64,000 nt of DNA from assembly GCF_014197265.1 (NCBI RefSeq), contig NZ_JACIFH010000001.1, positions 2,480,001-2,544,000 on the forward strand, given 5' to 3'. This stretch comes from Microbacterium invictum. GTDB taxonomy: Bacteria; Actinomycetota; Actinomycetes; Actinomycetales; Microbacteriaceae. The position numbers were made by a program, and so were the translations under genes. The notes beneath the pieces were generated by a model that did not search any database, was not told the DNA's origin, and saw only the letters and a program-made list of their open reading frames with translations. This document shows positions 53,575-61,855 of this stretch, piece after piece. Position 1 is the stretch's first letter. Every line of letters begins with the position of its first letter.

Positions 53575-54645
53575 ATGTTCGTCGCGCTCCGCGACCTACG
53601 CTTCGCCCGCGGCCGATTCGTCTTGATCGGGTCGGTCGTCGCCCTCATCACCGTTCTCGTCGGGTTCCTCAGCGGCCTCACCGGTGGCCTTGCCACCCAG
53701 AACATCTCCGCCGTCCTGTCGATTGCTGCAGATCGGGTTGTGTTCTCTGCGCCCACCATGGACGGCGCGGCTGCAAGCTTCTCCGATTCCACCATCACCG
53801 AACAGCAGACCACTGCCTGGAACACCGCCGCCGGCGTCACCTCAGCAGAACCGATCGGGATCAGCCAGACTCGGGCAGAGGCTGGCGACGCCCGAATCGC
53901 GATAGCCATCTTCGGCGTGCAGCCCGGGTTCAACACCACCGCTCCCTCTCAGGGCGGCCGGGTGAGTCTTTCCGCTCCCGCAGCCAAAGACCTCGACATC
54001 ACCACCGGCGATGACGTGACGATCGCAGGGACCACGTACACGGTCGAAACGATCGCTGGTGATGCCTGGTACAGCCACACCCCCGTAGTGGAGATGACCC
54101 TTTCCGATTGGCAGGCCTACTCGGCAGCCACCGGCAACCCCGACGCTTACGCGACGGTCCTCGCCGTCACCGGGTCGCCGGACTGGGAGATCACAGACAC
54201 CGCGAACTCCACCGTCTCCCAGACCGTTCTCGGGTCGTTGACCGCGCTCAGCGCGTTCCGCTCCGAGATCGGGTCGCTTCTGCTGATGGTCAGCATGCTG
54301 TTCGGGATCTCCGGCCTGGTCATCGGCGCGTTCTTCACCGTCTGGACCATGCAACGCAAGGGCGACATCGCAGTACTCAAAGCACTCGGCGCCAGCACCT
54401 CCTCACTGGTCCGGGACGCACTGGGTCAGGCGCTGATCGTTCTGCTCCTGGGGATAGGAGTCGGGTTGGGACTGGTCACCCTCTTCGGCGCCCTCGCCGG
54501 CACCGCCCTACCGTTCCTCCTGAACCCCCTCACGACACTGCTGCCCGGCGCGATCATGATCACGCTCGGCCTCGCTGGAGCCGCATTCGCGCTCCGCTCT
54601 GTCACATCCGCCGACCCCCTCACCGCCCTCGGGAGCAACCGATGA
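53575..54645 (+). CDS. ABC transporter permease of the FtsX/MacB (DevC) type
   Basis: 356 residues. One N-terminal membrane helix (about 15-40), a large extracellular MacB-periplasmic-core-like domain (about 45-220) and three C-terminal helices with RKGDIAVLKALGASTSSLVRD between them. A GGAAAGG site precedes the ATG. The stop overlaps the ATPase start by 4 bp. Such systems export or sense antimicrobials or lipids; the flanking kinase/regulator pair fits a stress-response module. Confidence 0.9.
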   Translation: MFVALRDLRFARGRFVLIGSVVALITVLVGFLSGLTGGLATQNISAVLSIAADRVVFSAPTMDGAAASFSDSTITEQQTTAWNTAAGVTSAEPIGISQTRAEAGDARIAIAIFGVQPGFNTTAPSQGGRVSLSAPAAKDLDITTGDDVTIAGTTYTVETIAGDAWYSHTPVVEMTLSDWQAYSAATGNPDAYATVLAVTGSPDWEITDTANSTVSQTVLGSLTALSAFRSEIGSLLLMVSMLFGISGLVIGAFFTVWTMQRKGDIAVLKALGASTSSLVRDALGQALIVLLLGIGVGLGLVTLFGALAGTALPFLLNPLTTLLPGAIMITLGLAGAAFALRSVTSADPLTALGSNR

Positions 54646-55337
54646 TCCGCCTCGACAACATCACCCTCACCTTCCCCGACGGCGACAATCGCGTCACCGC
54701 TGTCAACCAGGTCAGCCTCACCGCTCACCCAGGAACCGTTACCGGCATCACCGGCCCCAGCGGCTCCGGGAAATCCAGCCTCCTCGCCGTCGCCGCGACC
54801 CTCCTCCGCCCCGACTCCGGGCAGGTCATCATCGACGACGTCGATGCCACCCTCCTCGCCCCCGGCGAAGCGACTGAGACCCGCCGGAACAAGATCGGCA
54901 TCGTTTTCCAGCAGCCCAACCTCATCCCGTCCCTGACCGCGCTCGAGCAGCTGTCCGTCATGAACGAGCTCGGCGCACGCCACTCCCGACGGAACCGGGG
55001 CAACGCGGCCAAACGAGCCGAGACGCTTCTGGATGCGGTTGGACTCGCCGACCACCGAGACAAACGACCCCATCAGCTCTCCGGAGGTCAACGCCAGCGA
55101 GTGAACATCGCCCGCGCCCTGATGAACGACCCCAGCGCGCTCCTCGTCGACGAACCCACCAGTGCCCTTGACCAGGAACGCGGCGCCAGCATCATCCAGC
55201 TCATCCTCCGCCTTACCGACGAGCTGAACACCTCGACGCTGCTCGTCACCCACGATCTCGTCCACCTGCCCCGCATGCACGGTGTCGTCAACCTCGTCGA
55301 CGGCGCACTCGTCGACACCGTCTCTGCAGCCGCGTAA
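54642..55337 (+). CDS. ABC transporter ATP-binding protein (MacB/LolD type)
   Basis: 231 residues. Walker A GPSGSGKSS (39-47), Q-loop FQQPNLIPSL, signature LSGGQRQR, Walker B ALLVDEPTSALD and switch histidine VTHD are all present, so it should be active. It powers the overlapping FtsX-like permease. Confidence 0.94.
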   Translation: MIRLDNITLTFPDGDNRVTAVNQVSLTAHPGTVTGITGPSGSGKSSLLAVAATLLRPDSGQVIIDDVDATLLAPGEATETRRNKIGIVFQQPNLIPSLTALEQLSVMNELGARHSRRNRGNAAKRAETLLDAVGLADHRDKRPHQLSGGQRQRVNIARALMNDPSALLVDEPTSALDQERGASIIQLILRLTDELNTSTLLVTHDLVHLPRMHGVVNLVDGALVDTVSAAA

Positions 55338-55533
55338 CCCCCCAGTCGAGCTGTGGACGAAAGCCACCCCGACGGGTCACGGCACCCGGGTGCTCCAGAC
55401 GGAGGTCGATACGGGCTGTCGACGGTGGCGCTCACCGAGCCGATCATCACCAATCGGTATGCGAGTGCCCGTTCAGGGAACCTCCTGCGGCGCTCGTCGA
55501 CCTTCAACACCGCGTATCGGATCAGGTCAGTCG
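55338..55533. other. Intergenic region without a recognised gene
   Basis: The minus strand of 55350-55530 has coding-like stretches but no supported start, family or ribosome site. No clear terminator was found after the ABC operon. Between 55663 and 55915 nothing else was recognised. Confidence 0.4.
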
Positions 55534-55662
55534 CTAGTCGCTCGCGCTCCCACCTGCCTGGTCGTCGAGCTCCTTGAGACGCCTGAGCTTCGACCACGGC
55601 ACGAAAGCAACCCAGGCGATCGAAGCAATCGAGGCGCCCATGATCATTGACGCAATGTCCAT
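55534..55662 (-). CDS. Small 42-residue membrane protein
   Basis: 42 residues with one hydrophobic segment (MIMGASIASIAWVAFVPW) and a basic/acidic tail KLRRLKELDDQ. TAGCCT lies exactly 6 nt before the ATG (leaderless). Short, but promoter placement, composition and the membrane-plus-basic topology argue for a real gene. Function unknown. Confidence 0.65.
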   Translation of the reverse strand: MDIASMIMGASIASIAWVAFVPWSKLRRLKELDDQAGGSASD

Positions 55663-55915
55663 GACTGGAGGCTACGCACCGCGCGGACCGTAAGCCTCCC
55701 TCTCGAGGCGGAGATCGCACCAATCTGACGAGCGCTGGCCGACCGATAGCGAACGCTTACGTCTCCCAGCGTGCGCTGCGCGAATAGGGACCGTCCGATC
55801 CACTGGCGTCGTCGACTAGATGCGCGCGTAAACTGGTCGCGCGCCGTCGGATCTCATGGTCTGGTTGGCGCTCGAACAAGGCGGTCACTATGAAAGCTCG
55901 TACCGATATCCTCGC

Positions 55916-56380
55916 GTGAGCGACATTCCCCGGCTCGTCGCGTGGCGCCGTCAGCTTCTCGACGCGCACGATCGGCTTCGCCTCGCACTCGCTGCAGCGC
56001 AAGAGGCAGCACGCGCCAGTGAGGACATCCCAGACGCGTCGCGAGATCTGTTGCTCTTCTGCCACGGCTTCTGCGCGGCTCTCGATGGGCATCACCGCGG
56101 TGAGGATGCGCTGCTGTTCCCCGCCGTCGTCACACAACACCCTGACGCCGCACGCATCGTCACCAAGCTCCGGCAGGATCACGACATGATGGCGACTCTC
56201 CTCGCTCGATTCGACGTGGTGGTGCGCTCGGCTGAGCCGCCCACGGCGCTCGCGCAGCATTTGCAGGGCCTCGCAGCGATCATGGAGTCGCATTTCCGAT
56301 TTGAAGAGCGCGAACTGGAGCCACTTCTGGATCAACTCGAGCTTCACGCGGACCCTGAAGAGGTCATCGGACCCCTGTGA
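55916..56380 (+). CDS. Hemerythrin HHE-domain protein
   Basis: 154 residues, four-helix bundle. Iron-ligand candidates are H in LLDAHDRLR, HHRGEDALLF, RQDHDMM and ESHFRFEERELEP. These proteins bind a di-iron centre for oxygen, NO or redox sensing. The GTG at 55916 gives the usual N-terminus; an in-frame ATG at 55856 would add 20 less convincing residues. Confidence 0.85.
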   Translation: MSDIPRLVAWRRQLLDAHDRLRLALAAAQEAARASEDIPDASRDLLLFCHGFCAALDGHHRGEDALLFPAVVTQHPDAARIVTKLRQDHDMMATLLARFDVVVRSAEPPTALAQHLQGLAAIMESHFRFEERELEPLLDQLELHADPEEVIGPL

Positions 56381-56500
56381 TCCACACGCTCTCGGCGGCA
56401 AGACTCCCGAAGGGACGTCCGCAAGGGGATGGCTGTTTTCGGACGATCGCTGTCGCACCCGCCTGTATCGAAGGTGCACACGCGCCCGCAGGATGTAGGC

Positions 56501-57139
56501 ATGCGCATCGCAGACTTCCCCGTGCTCGATACTCCTGCTGCCCGGGGTGCCCTCGACCTCGCCACGCAGTACCAGTCCCCCGCAATCACGGCTCACGCGC
56601 TGCGCTCCTGGCTCTGGGCCGAGGCCTTCGCGCAGGTCGACGGCATCACCGACATCGACCACGAGCTGCTGTACGTGTCGGCCGTCCTGCACGACATCGG
56701 CACTGTGGCGGAGTTCGATAACCACCGGATCTCCTACGAGCACGCCGGTGGGCACGTCGGTGTCGCGCTTACAGCGGGAGCAGGCTGGCCCGCGCACCGG
56801 CGCGATCGAGTGCTCGAGGTGATCGTGCGACACAACTGGACGAGTGTCGATCCCGCGTTGGACGCCGAGGGCTACCTACTCGAGATCGCCACAGGACTGG
56901 ACATCTCCGGCGCGAGGCCGGATGCTCTGCCGGAGGACTTCCGGCGCGAGGTGCTCGCTGCCCACCCCCGAGGAACGATCGCCGCGGAGTTCGGCTCATG
57001 CGTCAGCGACCAGGCAACGCGCAAGCCCGATACGGCCGCGAAGCGACTCGTCGATGGCGGCCTCATCGACAAGCTCGCGGCCAACCCCCTCGAACGTCTG
57101 GGCGGACTCGAGCAGCATCAGAACAAGCACGGACGGTGA
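56501..57139 (+). CDS. HD-domain phosphohydrolase-like protein (cyanamide-hydratase-like)
   Basis: 212 residues. The HD metal site is visible as H32 (ITAHALRSW), H64-D65 (VLHDIG) and downstream histidines (H75, H81, RHNW). The spacing and the opening FPVLDTPAARGALDLA resemble the cyanamide-hydratase-like HD group. Substrate unknown. The ATG at 56501 is preferred to one 24 codons upstream on homology. Confidence 0.85.
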   Translation: MRIADFPVLDTPAARGALDLATQYQSPAITAHALRSWLWAEAFAQVDGITDIDHELLYVSAVLHDIGTVAEFDNHRISYEHAGGHVGVALTAGAGWPAHRRDRVLEVIVRHNWTSVDPALDAEGYLLEIATGLDISGARPDALPEDFRREVLAAHPRGTIAAEFGSCVSDQATRKPDTAAKRLVDGGLIDKLAANPLERLGGLEQHQNKHGR

Positions 57140-57210
57140 GCGGAACTTGCGAGCAACGCGCAGTGACGGATCGCGGGTGAGCAGGAGCCGCCGTGATCTA
57201 GGTTGGTCGA

Positions 57211-57498
57211 ATGACCGAAGTCACGCTCACCGGCAAGCTGGTCTGCGCCTCGCCCTCGGAAGCCGAGGTCATCGAGGACTTACTTCCTCAGCATGTTCTG
57301 TTGACCCGTGCCGAACCAGGCTGCCTCCTCTTCGAGGTCACGCGCCGCGGGTCGTCGCTCGTGTGGGATGTCACCGAGCGCTTCGGCAACGAAGACGCCT
57401 TCCACGCGCACCAGGCGCGAGTAGCGGAGAGTACGTGGGGAGCGGAGACCGCAGCGATCAAGCGGGACTACACCGTCACCGGTCTCACCGCTGAATAA
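57211..57498 (+). CDS. Antibiotic-biosynthesis monooxygenase (ABM) domain protein
   Basis: 95 residues, a ferredoxin-like dimeric barrel, with LTRAEPGCLLFEVTR and FHAHQARV typical of ABM/YgiN proteins. These act as cofactor-free oxygenases or in quinone and small-molecule handling. A TAGGTT box lies 6 nt before the ATG (leaderless). Confidence 0.88.
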   Translation: MTEVTLTGKLVCASPSEAEVIEDLLPQHVLLTRAEPGCLLFEVTRRGSSLVWDVTERFGNEDAFHAHQARVAESTWGAETAAIKRDYTVTGLTAE

Positions 57499-57587
57499 GC
57501 GAAGCAACGCGCGGATCGGTGCCACTTGCGGGCATTGCTCGTACGGGGATCGCCAGGTCGGCTTGCCCCGCATGGTCGTCATGCCGG

Positions 57588-57821
57588 TCACGGCATCCGC
57601 GACAGCGCGGCCTCCATCGCCACAACGCCTTCTTCGCGCCCTTGTTCGATGAGGCGCTCGGCGTCACGGATGAGCGCGGCGATTTCGGGCGATGTGGACG
57701 GCCACTCGAGCGCCCGAGAGGCGCTGTCGAGCAATCCCCTCACGTAGAGGCTGAAGGCGAAGCCTCCCTCCGCGGGAACGATGTGCCTAAAGCCGGAGAC
57801 CGCCTCGATCGCCGCGTCAGG
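57588..57821 (-). pseudogene. 5'-truncated coding fragment of unknown family
   Basis: A minus-strand frame of about 77 codons ends at TGA 57588-57590 and has coding character (GGFAFSLYVRGLLDSASRAL, IRDAERLIEQGREEGVVAME). No ATG, GTG or TTG start exists between it and an upstream in-frame stop near the TetR start. It is probably the tail of a lost gene. The family was not recognised. Confidence 0.5.
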
Positions 57822-57852
57822 TGGACATAGACTAATTGATGGGTCAGAATAT

Positions 57853-57866
57853 TGAACATGCGTTCA
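57853..57866. promoter_or_regulatory. Operator-like palindrome over the tetR start codon
   Basis: TGAACATGCGTTCA has inverted 5-bp arms TGAAC/GTTCA around a 4-bp centre and contains the ATG at 57858. Position suggests TetR autorepression. Confidence 0.6.
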
Positions 57867-58475
57867 GTACTGGATGGTAGAGACATCACGGCACGGGGCC
57901 GCATTCTCGAAGCGGCACTCGAGCTGTTCAGTGCGAACGGCTTCCGCTCGACGACAGTGCGGGCAATCGCGGACGCGGCGGGAGTCAGCGCGGGGCTCGT
58001 CCTCCACCACTTCGGTAGTAAGGAAAACCTGCGACGCGAGTGCGATGAACGGGTGGTTCACTTTATTGGGGCCAAAGATGCGAGTGACGCGGCGGACGTA
58101 ATCGCGCATGCAGCGAGCCAGTTTGGTCCCTATATCGCCCGCATGCTTTACGAAGCTGGCGAGGCCAGCGACAGTTTGTTTGACCGCCTCCTGGAATCGG
58201 CCCGCAACGCACTGGATGTGGGAGTGGATTCAGGAACCATGACCGCGTCGAGCGACGTCGATGCGCAAGCTGCGGCATTACTGACCCTGGGAGTCGCCCC
58301 GTTCTTTCTCGCAGCTCAACTGGCTCGTTGGGCGGGGGGTGACGCTCAGGCGGGAATCGCTCGCGTGGCAGGCCCGATCGCCGACATCTATGCGCGAGGA
58401 CTCTTCGTGGACACCTCACACAGGATGGACCCCCCACACCGGGTGGATGCTTCGCAGCAAAGGCAAGATCAGTGA
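57858..58475 (+). CDS. TetR-family regulator coupled to a glycosyltransferase
   Basis: 205 residues, helix-turn-helix (about 10-58, FRSTTVRAIADAAGVSAGLV) and a helical ligand domain. The ATG at 57858 is preferred; a TTG two codons earlier is possible. The stop overlaps the glycosyltransferase GTG by 4 bp, so both are made together. It probably senses the compound that the transferase modifies. The tail (DTSHRMDPPHRVDASQQRQ) is polar and unstructured. Confidence 0.9.
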   Translation: MRSVLDGRDITARGRILEAALELFSANGFRSTTVRAIADAAGVSAGLVLHHFGSKENLRRECDERVVHFIGAKDASDAADVIAHAASQFGPYIARMLYEAGEASDSLFDRLLESARNALDVGVDSGTMTASSDVDAQAAALLTLGVAPFFLAAQLARWAGGDAQAGIARVAGPIADIYARGLFVDTSHRMDPPHRVDASQQRQDQ

Positions 58476-59668
58476 GACTTCTGCTCGCCACCGCCGGTTC
58501 ACGAGGTGATGTCGAGCCGTTCGCTGCTCTCGCTCGACGAGCAATGTTCGAAGGGCATGAGGTGCGTCTGGCCGCGCCGGACAGCTCCGGGGTTGGCCTG
58601 TCGGGCATCGACGTCGTCAGCATGGGTGTCGACTACACACGCATGATCGAAGAGCAAGGCGTGTCGGCCTGGGCCGCCATCCGGTCGTTCCGGGAAGTCG
58701 TTCGCCCAACCATGCACGCAGTGATCGTTCAGACCGCGCGTGCTGCGATGGAGTATCGACCCGACGTACTGATTTCACACCCGAAAGTGCTTTCCGCGCC
58801 GCTCGTCTGCGAGGCGCTGGGCATACCCCATGTCCTCGTCGAGACCGTGCCGTCCATGACACCCACCAGGGCCTTCCCCGCCGCCGGCACGACAACCCGC
58901 AATCTCGGAGCCCTCAACCGGCTCACCTATCGAGCGGCCGGACTGAGCGCCCGGATGTTCCGTTCTGACCTCACCGAAGTGGCTGGACTCGTCGGCGCAA
59001 CGCGGCGCCGCCCCGCGCCTCCCGCCGCCACGCTGCTGCCGATCAGCCCGGCGATCCTCGAAAGGCCAGAAGACTGGCCCGAATCGGTGCACCTGACAGG
59101 ACCCTGGCGCACCGAGTCGGCTGATTCCACCCTGCGCGAGGACGTTGCCTCATTCATCGCAGAAGGACGGTTCGTGTACGCGGGATTCGGATCGATGGCG
59201 GCGGGGGATCCATCCATCCGCGGCAGAGAAGTACTCCAGGGCATTCGTGACCGCGGCTCGCGGGCGCTGATCGCCACAGGACTCGGCGGACTGCGGATCG
59301 GCGACGATCTGCTCGGCGACGACGTCCTGGTCGTTCCATCGGTAGACCACGATCTGGTACTACCCCACGCCGAAGCCGCCATCCACCACGGCGGGATCGG
59401 AACGCTTCAGGCCGCAACTCGCGCGGGAGCCGTCTCCATCGTGGTCCCCTTCATCGCCGACCAACCGTTCTGGGGAGCCCGACTGCACGAAAGAGGCCTG
59501 GCGCCCGCACCAATCCCCCGCAGACGTCTGAACGCTCACCACGTCGGCGAAGCGCTGACAGACTCGACGAAGTATCGACACGCAGTCAATGTCGCCGCCG
59601 AGGTGATGTCGAACGAGCACGGGACCGCCGTCGCGATGGAAATTATCCGTCAACAGGCGGATACCTGA
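58472..59668 (+). CDS. GT1-family (MGT/UDP-glucuronosyl-type) glycosyltransferase
   Basis: 398 residues with the GT-B fold. The N-terminal RLLLATAGSRGDVEPFAALA and the C-terminal sugar-nucleotide site HHGGIGTLQAATRAG with PFIADQPFWGARL are family marks. It transfers a sugar to a small lipophilic acceptor such as a sterol, macrolide or flavonoid. With a coupled TetR, it resembles an inducible drug-inactivating module; glycolipid synthesis is the alternative. Confidence 0.9.
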   Translation: MRLLLATAGSRGDVEPFAALARRAMFEGHEVRLAAPDSSGVGLSGIDVVSMGVDYTRMIEEQGVSAWAAIRSFREVVRPTMHAVIVQTARAAMEYRPDVLISHPKVLSAPLVCEALGIPHVLVETVPSMTPTRAFPAAGTTTRNLGALNRLTYRAAGLSARMFRSDLTEVAGLVGATRRRPAPPAATLLPISPAILERPEDWPESVHLTGPWRTESADSTLREDVASFIAEGRFVYAGFGSMAAGDPSIRGREVLQGIRDRGSRALIATGLGGLRIGDDLLGDDVLVVPSVDHDLVLPHAEAAIHHGGIGTLQAATRAGAVSIVVPFIADQPFWGARLHERGLAPAPIPRRRLNAHHVGEALTDSTKYRHAVNVAAEVMSNEHGTAVAMEIIRQQADT

Positions 59669-59787
59669 TCACCCACCCTGCGCTCGTTGCACTCCGTCGA
59701 GCCGAACACGCCGGGCGCTCGCGCGGGAACGGATGCCGGGGATGACGGGCCCGCGACGATGCGGCGCCCGGCCATTAGGCTGAACGC

Positions 59788-60969
59788 GTGGACCCCGTGT
59801 TCCTCGCGGCGCTGGCCGAGTTCTGGTGGATCGCACCGACCGCGGTCGGTGCGGGTGCGGTCGGCTGGATAGGCGTGCGTCACCAGCGTGCCGAAAACGC
59901 GCGGCGACTCGAGTATGAAGCCGCCCGCAGCGATCTGCGCGCCGCGCGCGCCGAGGGCACGAAGGCGCGTGTCACGGTCAAGGTCGCCCGCGCGGAGCTT
60001 GCCCGCAGCCAGGCAGAGCGCGCGGCGGGGCGTGCGAGCAGCGCCGATGTGGCGGCCGCGCGCCGCGAACTGCAGCGCGCCGAGCGTGAATATCGCGCGG
60101 CCGGCGCCGGGGTGCGGTCCTATCGTGCGCAGGTGAGCGCGGCCCGCGCGGTGTTGCCGACCACGACGACCTCCGACCCTTCGACGCTGCCGGTGGGCCG
60201 CCTCATGGCGAGCCACGACACGGTCATCGCCCGGTGGCTGGACTACGAGACCGACCCCGCGAAGCTCATCGCCTTCCCGGCCATGAGCGATGCCCGCCAG
60301 CCGCTGACCGCCGACTTCCTGACGGCGAGCGCCACCGCGCATGATCTCCGTCCGGCATCCGCCCGGGCCCGCATGACGACGACGGACTTCGCCGCGTACC
60401 GCGACGCCGTGCGCGGGCTCGAGCAGTCGTTCAACGCCGCCGAGGAGCGTGCGTGGCAGCTCGCACGCTCGAGCGGTTCGATCCCGCCCGACGCCGAGCC
60501 GCACCCGACACCGCCGGCTCCGACCCTGCAGTGGACCGAGTTCGCGCAGAACGCCATCAGCAAGGGCGCCGATGCCCTGGCGCGCGCCGCCGAGGTCGCG
60601 CGTCAGGCTGCATCCTCCCATCAGAGGGGGGATGCCGGCAGCGCTGCGCCCCCGGCATCCGCCCGCCCCTGGCAGAAACCCCAGCCGACACCTCCCGCCG
60701 CAGCGGCACCGCAGCCCGAACGGCGCACACCCGCCCCGACGCCACCTGCCCAACCCGCAGCGCCACCCGCCGACGCCGCAGCGGCACCGCGGCCCGGGGA
60801 ACCCGCCCCGACGACGCCTGCCGAGCCCCCAGTGACACGGCAACCCGAGCGACCCGACCCCGAACCTCAGGCGCCCGCCGGACCACGCCCCGCGCCGAAG
60901 ACTTGGCCGATCCCGTCGCGCACCCAGGGCCGGGTGCGACGCCCCGAGGGCACGGGGTCAGACGGCTAA
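59788..60969 (+). CDS. Membrane-anchored protein of an uncharacterised family, copy 1 (long, Pro-rich tail)
   Basis: 393 residues. One N-terminal hydrophobic helix (about 10-30), a long Ala/Arg/Glu coiled-coil (about 35-115), a conserved core HDTVIARWLDYETDPAKLIA then FPAMSDARQPLTADFL (about 142-180), and a Pro/Ala-rich disordered tail (about 230-393). The core recurs in the next gene. TAGGCT lies 6 nt before the GTG. No function is known for this core. Confidence 0.75.
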   Translation: MDPVFLAALAEFWWIAPTAVGAGAVGWIGVRHQRAENARRLEYEAARSDLRAARAEGTKARVTVKVARAELARSQAERAAGRASSADVAAARRELQRAEREYRAAGAGVRSYRAQVSAARAVLPTTTTSDPSTLPVGRLMASHDTVIARWLDYETDPAKLIAFPAMSDARQPLTADFLTASATAHDLRPASARARMTTTDFAAYRDAVRGLEQSFNAAEERAWQLARSSGSIPPDAEPHPTPPAPTLQWTEFAQNAISKGADALARAAEVARQAASSHQRGDAGSAAPPASARPWQKPQPTPPAAAAPQPERRTPAPTPPAQPAAPPADAAAAPRPGEPAPTTPAEPPVTRQPERPDPEPQAPAGPRPAPKTWPIPSRTQGRVRRPEGTGSDG

Positions 60970-60978
60970 CATTGCACC

Positions 60979-61722
60979 GTGAATGACTTCTGGCAGTTCG
61001 CCGGCAACTTCTGGTGGCTGGTGTTCCCGTTGGGCGCCGGCGTCGCCGCCGTCGGCCGCAGCTGGGAGCGCGCCGCCAAGACGCGCCACAAGCGGCGCCT
61101 CGAGGTCATCCACGCCAAGGCCGAGCTCACCTCTGCCAAGGCCGCCGCCCGCCACAATCCGGTAGCCAGGGCGTCTGAACCCAAGGCGATAACGCGCCCA
61201 CAGGCGGTGCCCACCCAGCTCGAACAGCTGTTCAAGAAGCACGACGACACGACCGCGCGCTGGCTCGACTACGAACTCGATGTCGCCAAGCTCATCGCGT
61301 TCCCGGCCATGAGCGACGGGCGGCAGCCGCTGACCGCGGGATTCCTGCGCGCGAAGAAGGTCGCCGACAATCTGCGCCCGTCATCGACGAGCGTCAAGAT
61401 CAACGCCACCGACCTCGCCGAATACCGGGCGTCGGTCACCGACTACGAGGTGGCGTTCGACCTCGCCGAGCGCGATGCCCGGCGCATCCGCGACTCAACG
61501 TTCACGGCCGCCGAGCGCAAGCGCCTCGACACCGCGAAGCAGCTGATGACCGTCGCGGTCGACCAGGCGGCGACCCCTGCCGAGCGCCACGTCGCCTACA
61601 AGCGTGTGCGCGACGAGCTGGACGGGCTGATCGCCCTGTCGGATGACGCGGTGGAGATCCTCGAGAAGAAGGTCGCCCTGCAGCTCGAGCCGCGCCGGAC
61701 CCCGCCGCCGGAAACCGCCTGA
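60979..61722 (+). CDS. Membrane-anchored protein of an uncharacterised family, copy 2 (short)
   Basis: 247 residues with an N-terminal hydrophobic helix (FAGNFWWLVFPLGAGVAAVG), a basic stretch (AAKTRHKRRLE) and the same core as the gene before it (HDDTTARWLDYELDVAKLIA, FPAMSDGRQPLTAGFL), followed by a helical region. It lacks the Pro-rich tail. TAACAT lies 6 nt before the GTG, inside the 9-bp gap after copy 1, so it has its own promoter as well. Function unknown. Confidence 0.75.
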   Translation: MNDFWQFAGNFWWLVFPLGAGVAAVGRSWERAAKTRHKRRLEVIHAKAELTSAKAAARHNPVARASEPKAITRPQAVPTQLEQLFKKHDDTTARWLDYELDVAKLIAFPAMSDGRQPLTAGFLRAKKVADNLRPSSTSVKINATDLAEYRASVTDYEVAFDLAERDARRIRDSTFTAAERKRLDTAKQLMTVAVDQAATPAERHVAYKRVRDELDGLIALSDDAVEILEKKVALQLEPRRTPPPETA

Positions 61723-61809
61723 CGCTCGGGCAGGACCCCGCCGCAGGACCGCCTGACCCTCGGGCACCAACGTCTGAACCTCCCGGCATCCGTCCCCCTG
61801 ACGAAAAGA

Positions 61810-61834
61810 GCCGCCCCGCGCGATGCGGAGCGGC
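61810..61834 (-). terminator. Rho-independent terminator of the glycine-betaine transporter operon
   Basis: GCCGCTCCGC and GCGGGGCGGC (minus strand) pair over 10 positions, with one G-U pair and a 5-nt loop, followed by TCTTTTCGT. It lies 22 bp after the stop at 61856. Confidence 0.82.
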
Positions 61835-61855
61835 CCTCGTCGTACCGGAGTCGAA

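Noticed and set aside
59650..60843. A Gly/Arg-rich minus frame opposite the membrane-anchored protein
   Set aside because: Mirror of the Ala/Pro-rich coding strand; the plus-strand gene has a promoter and a conserved core.
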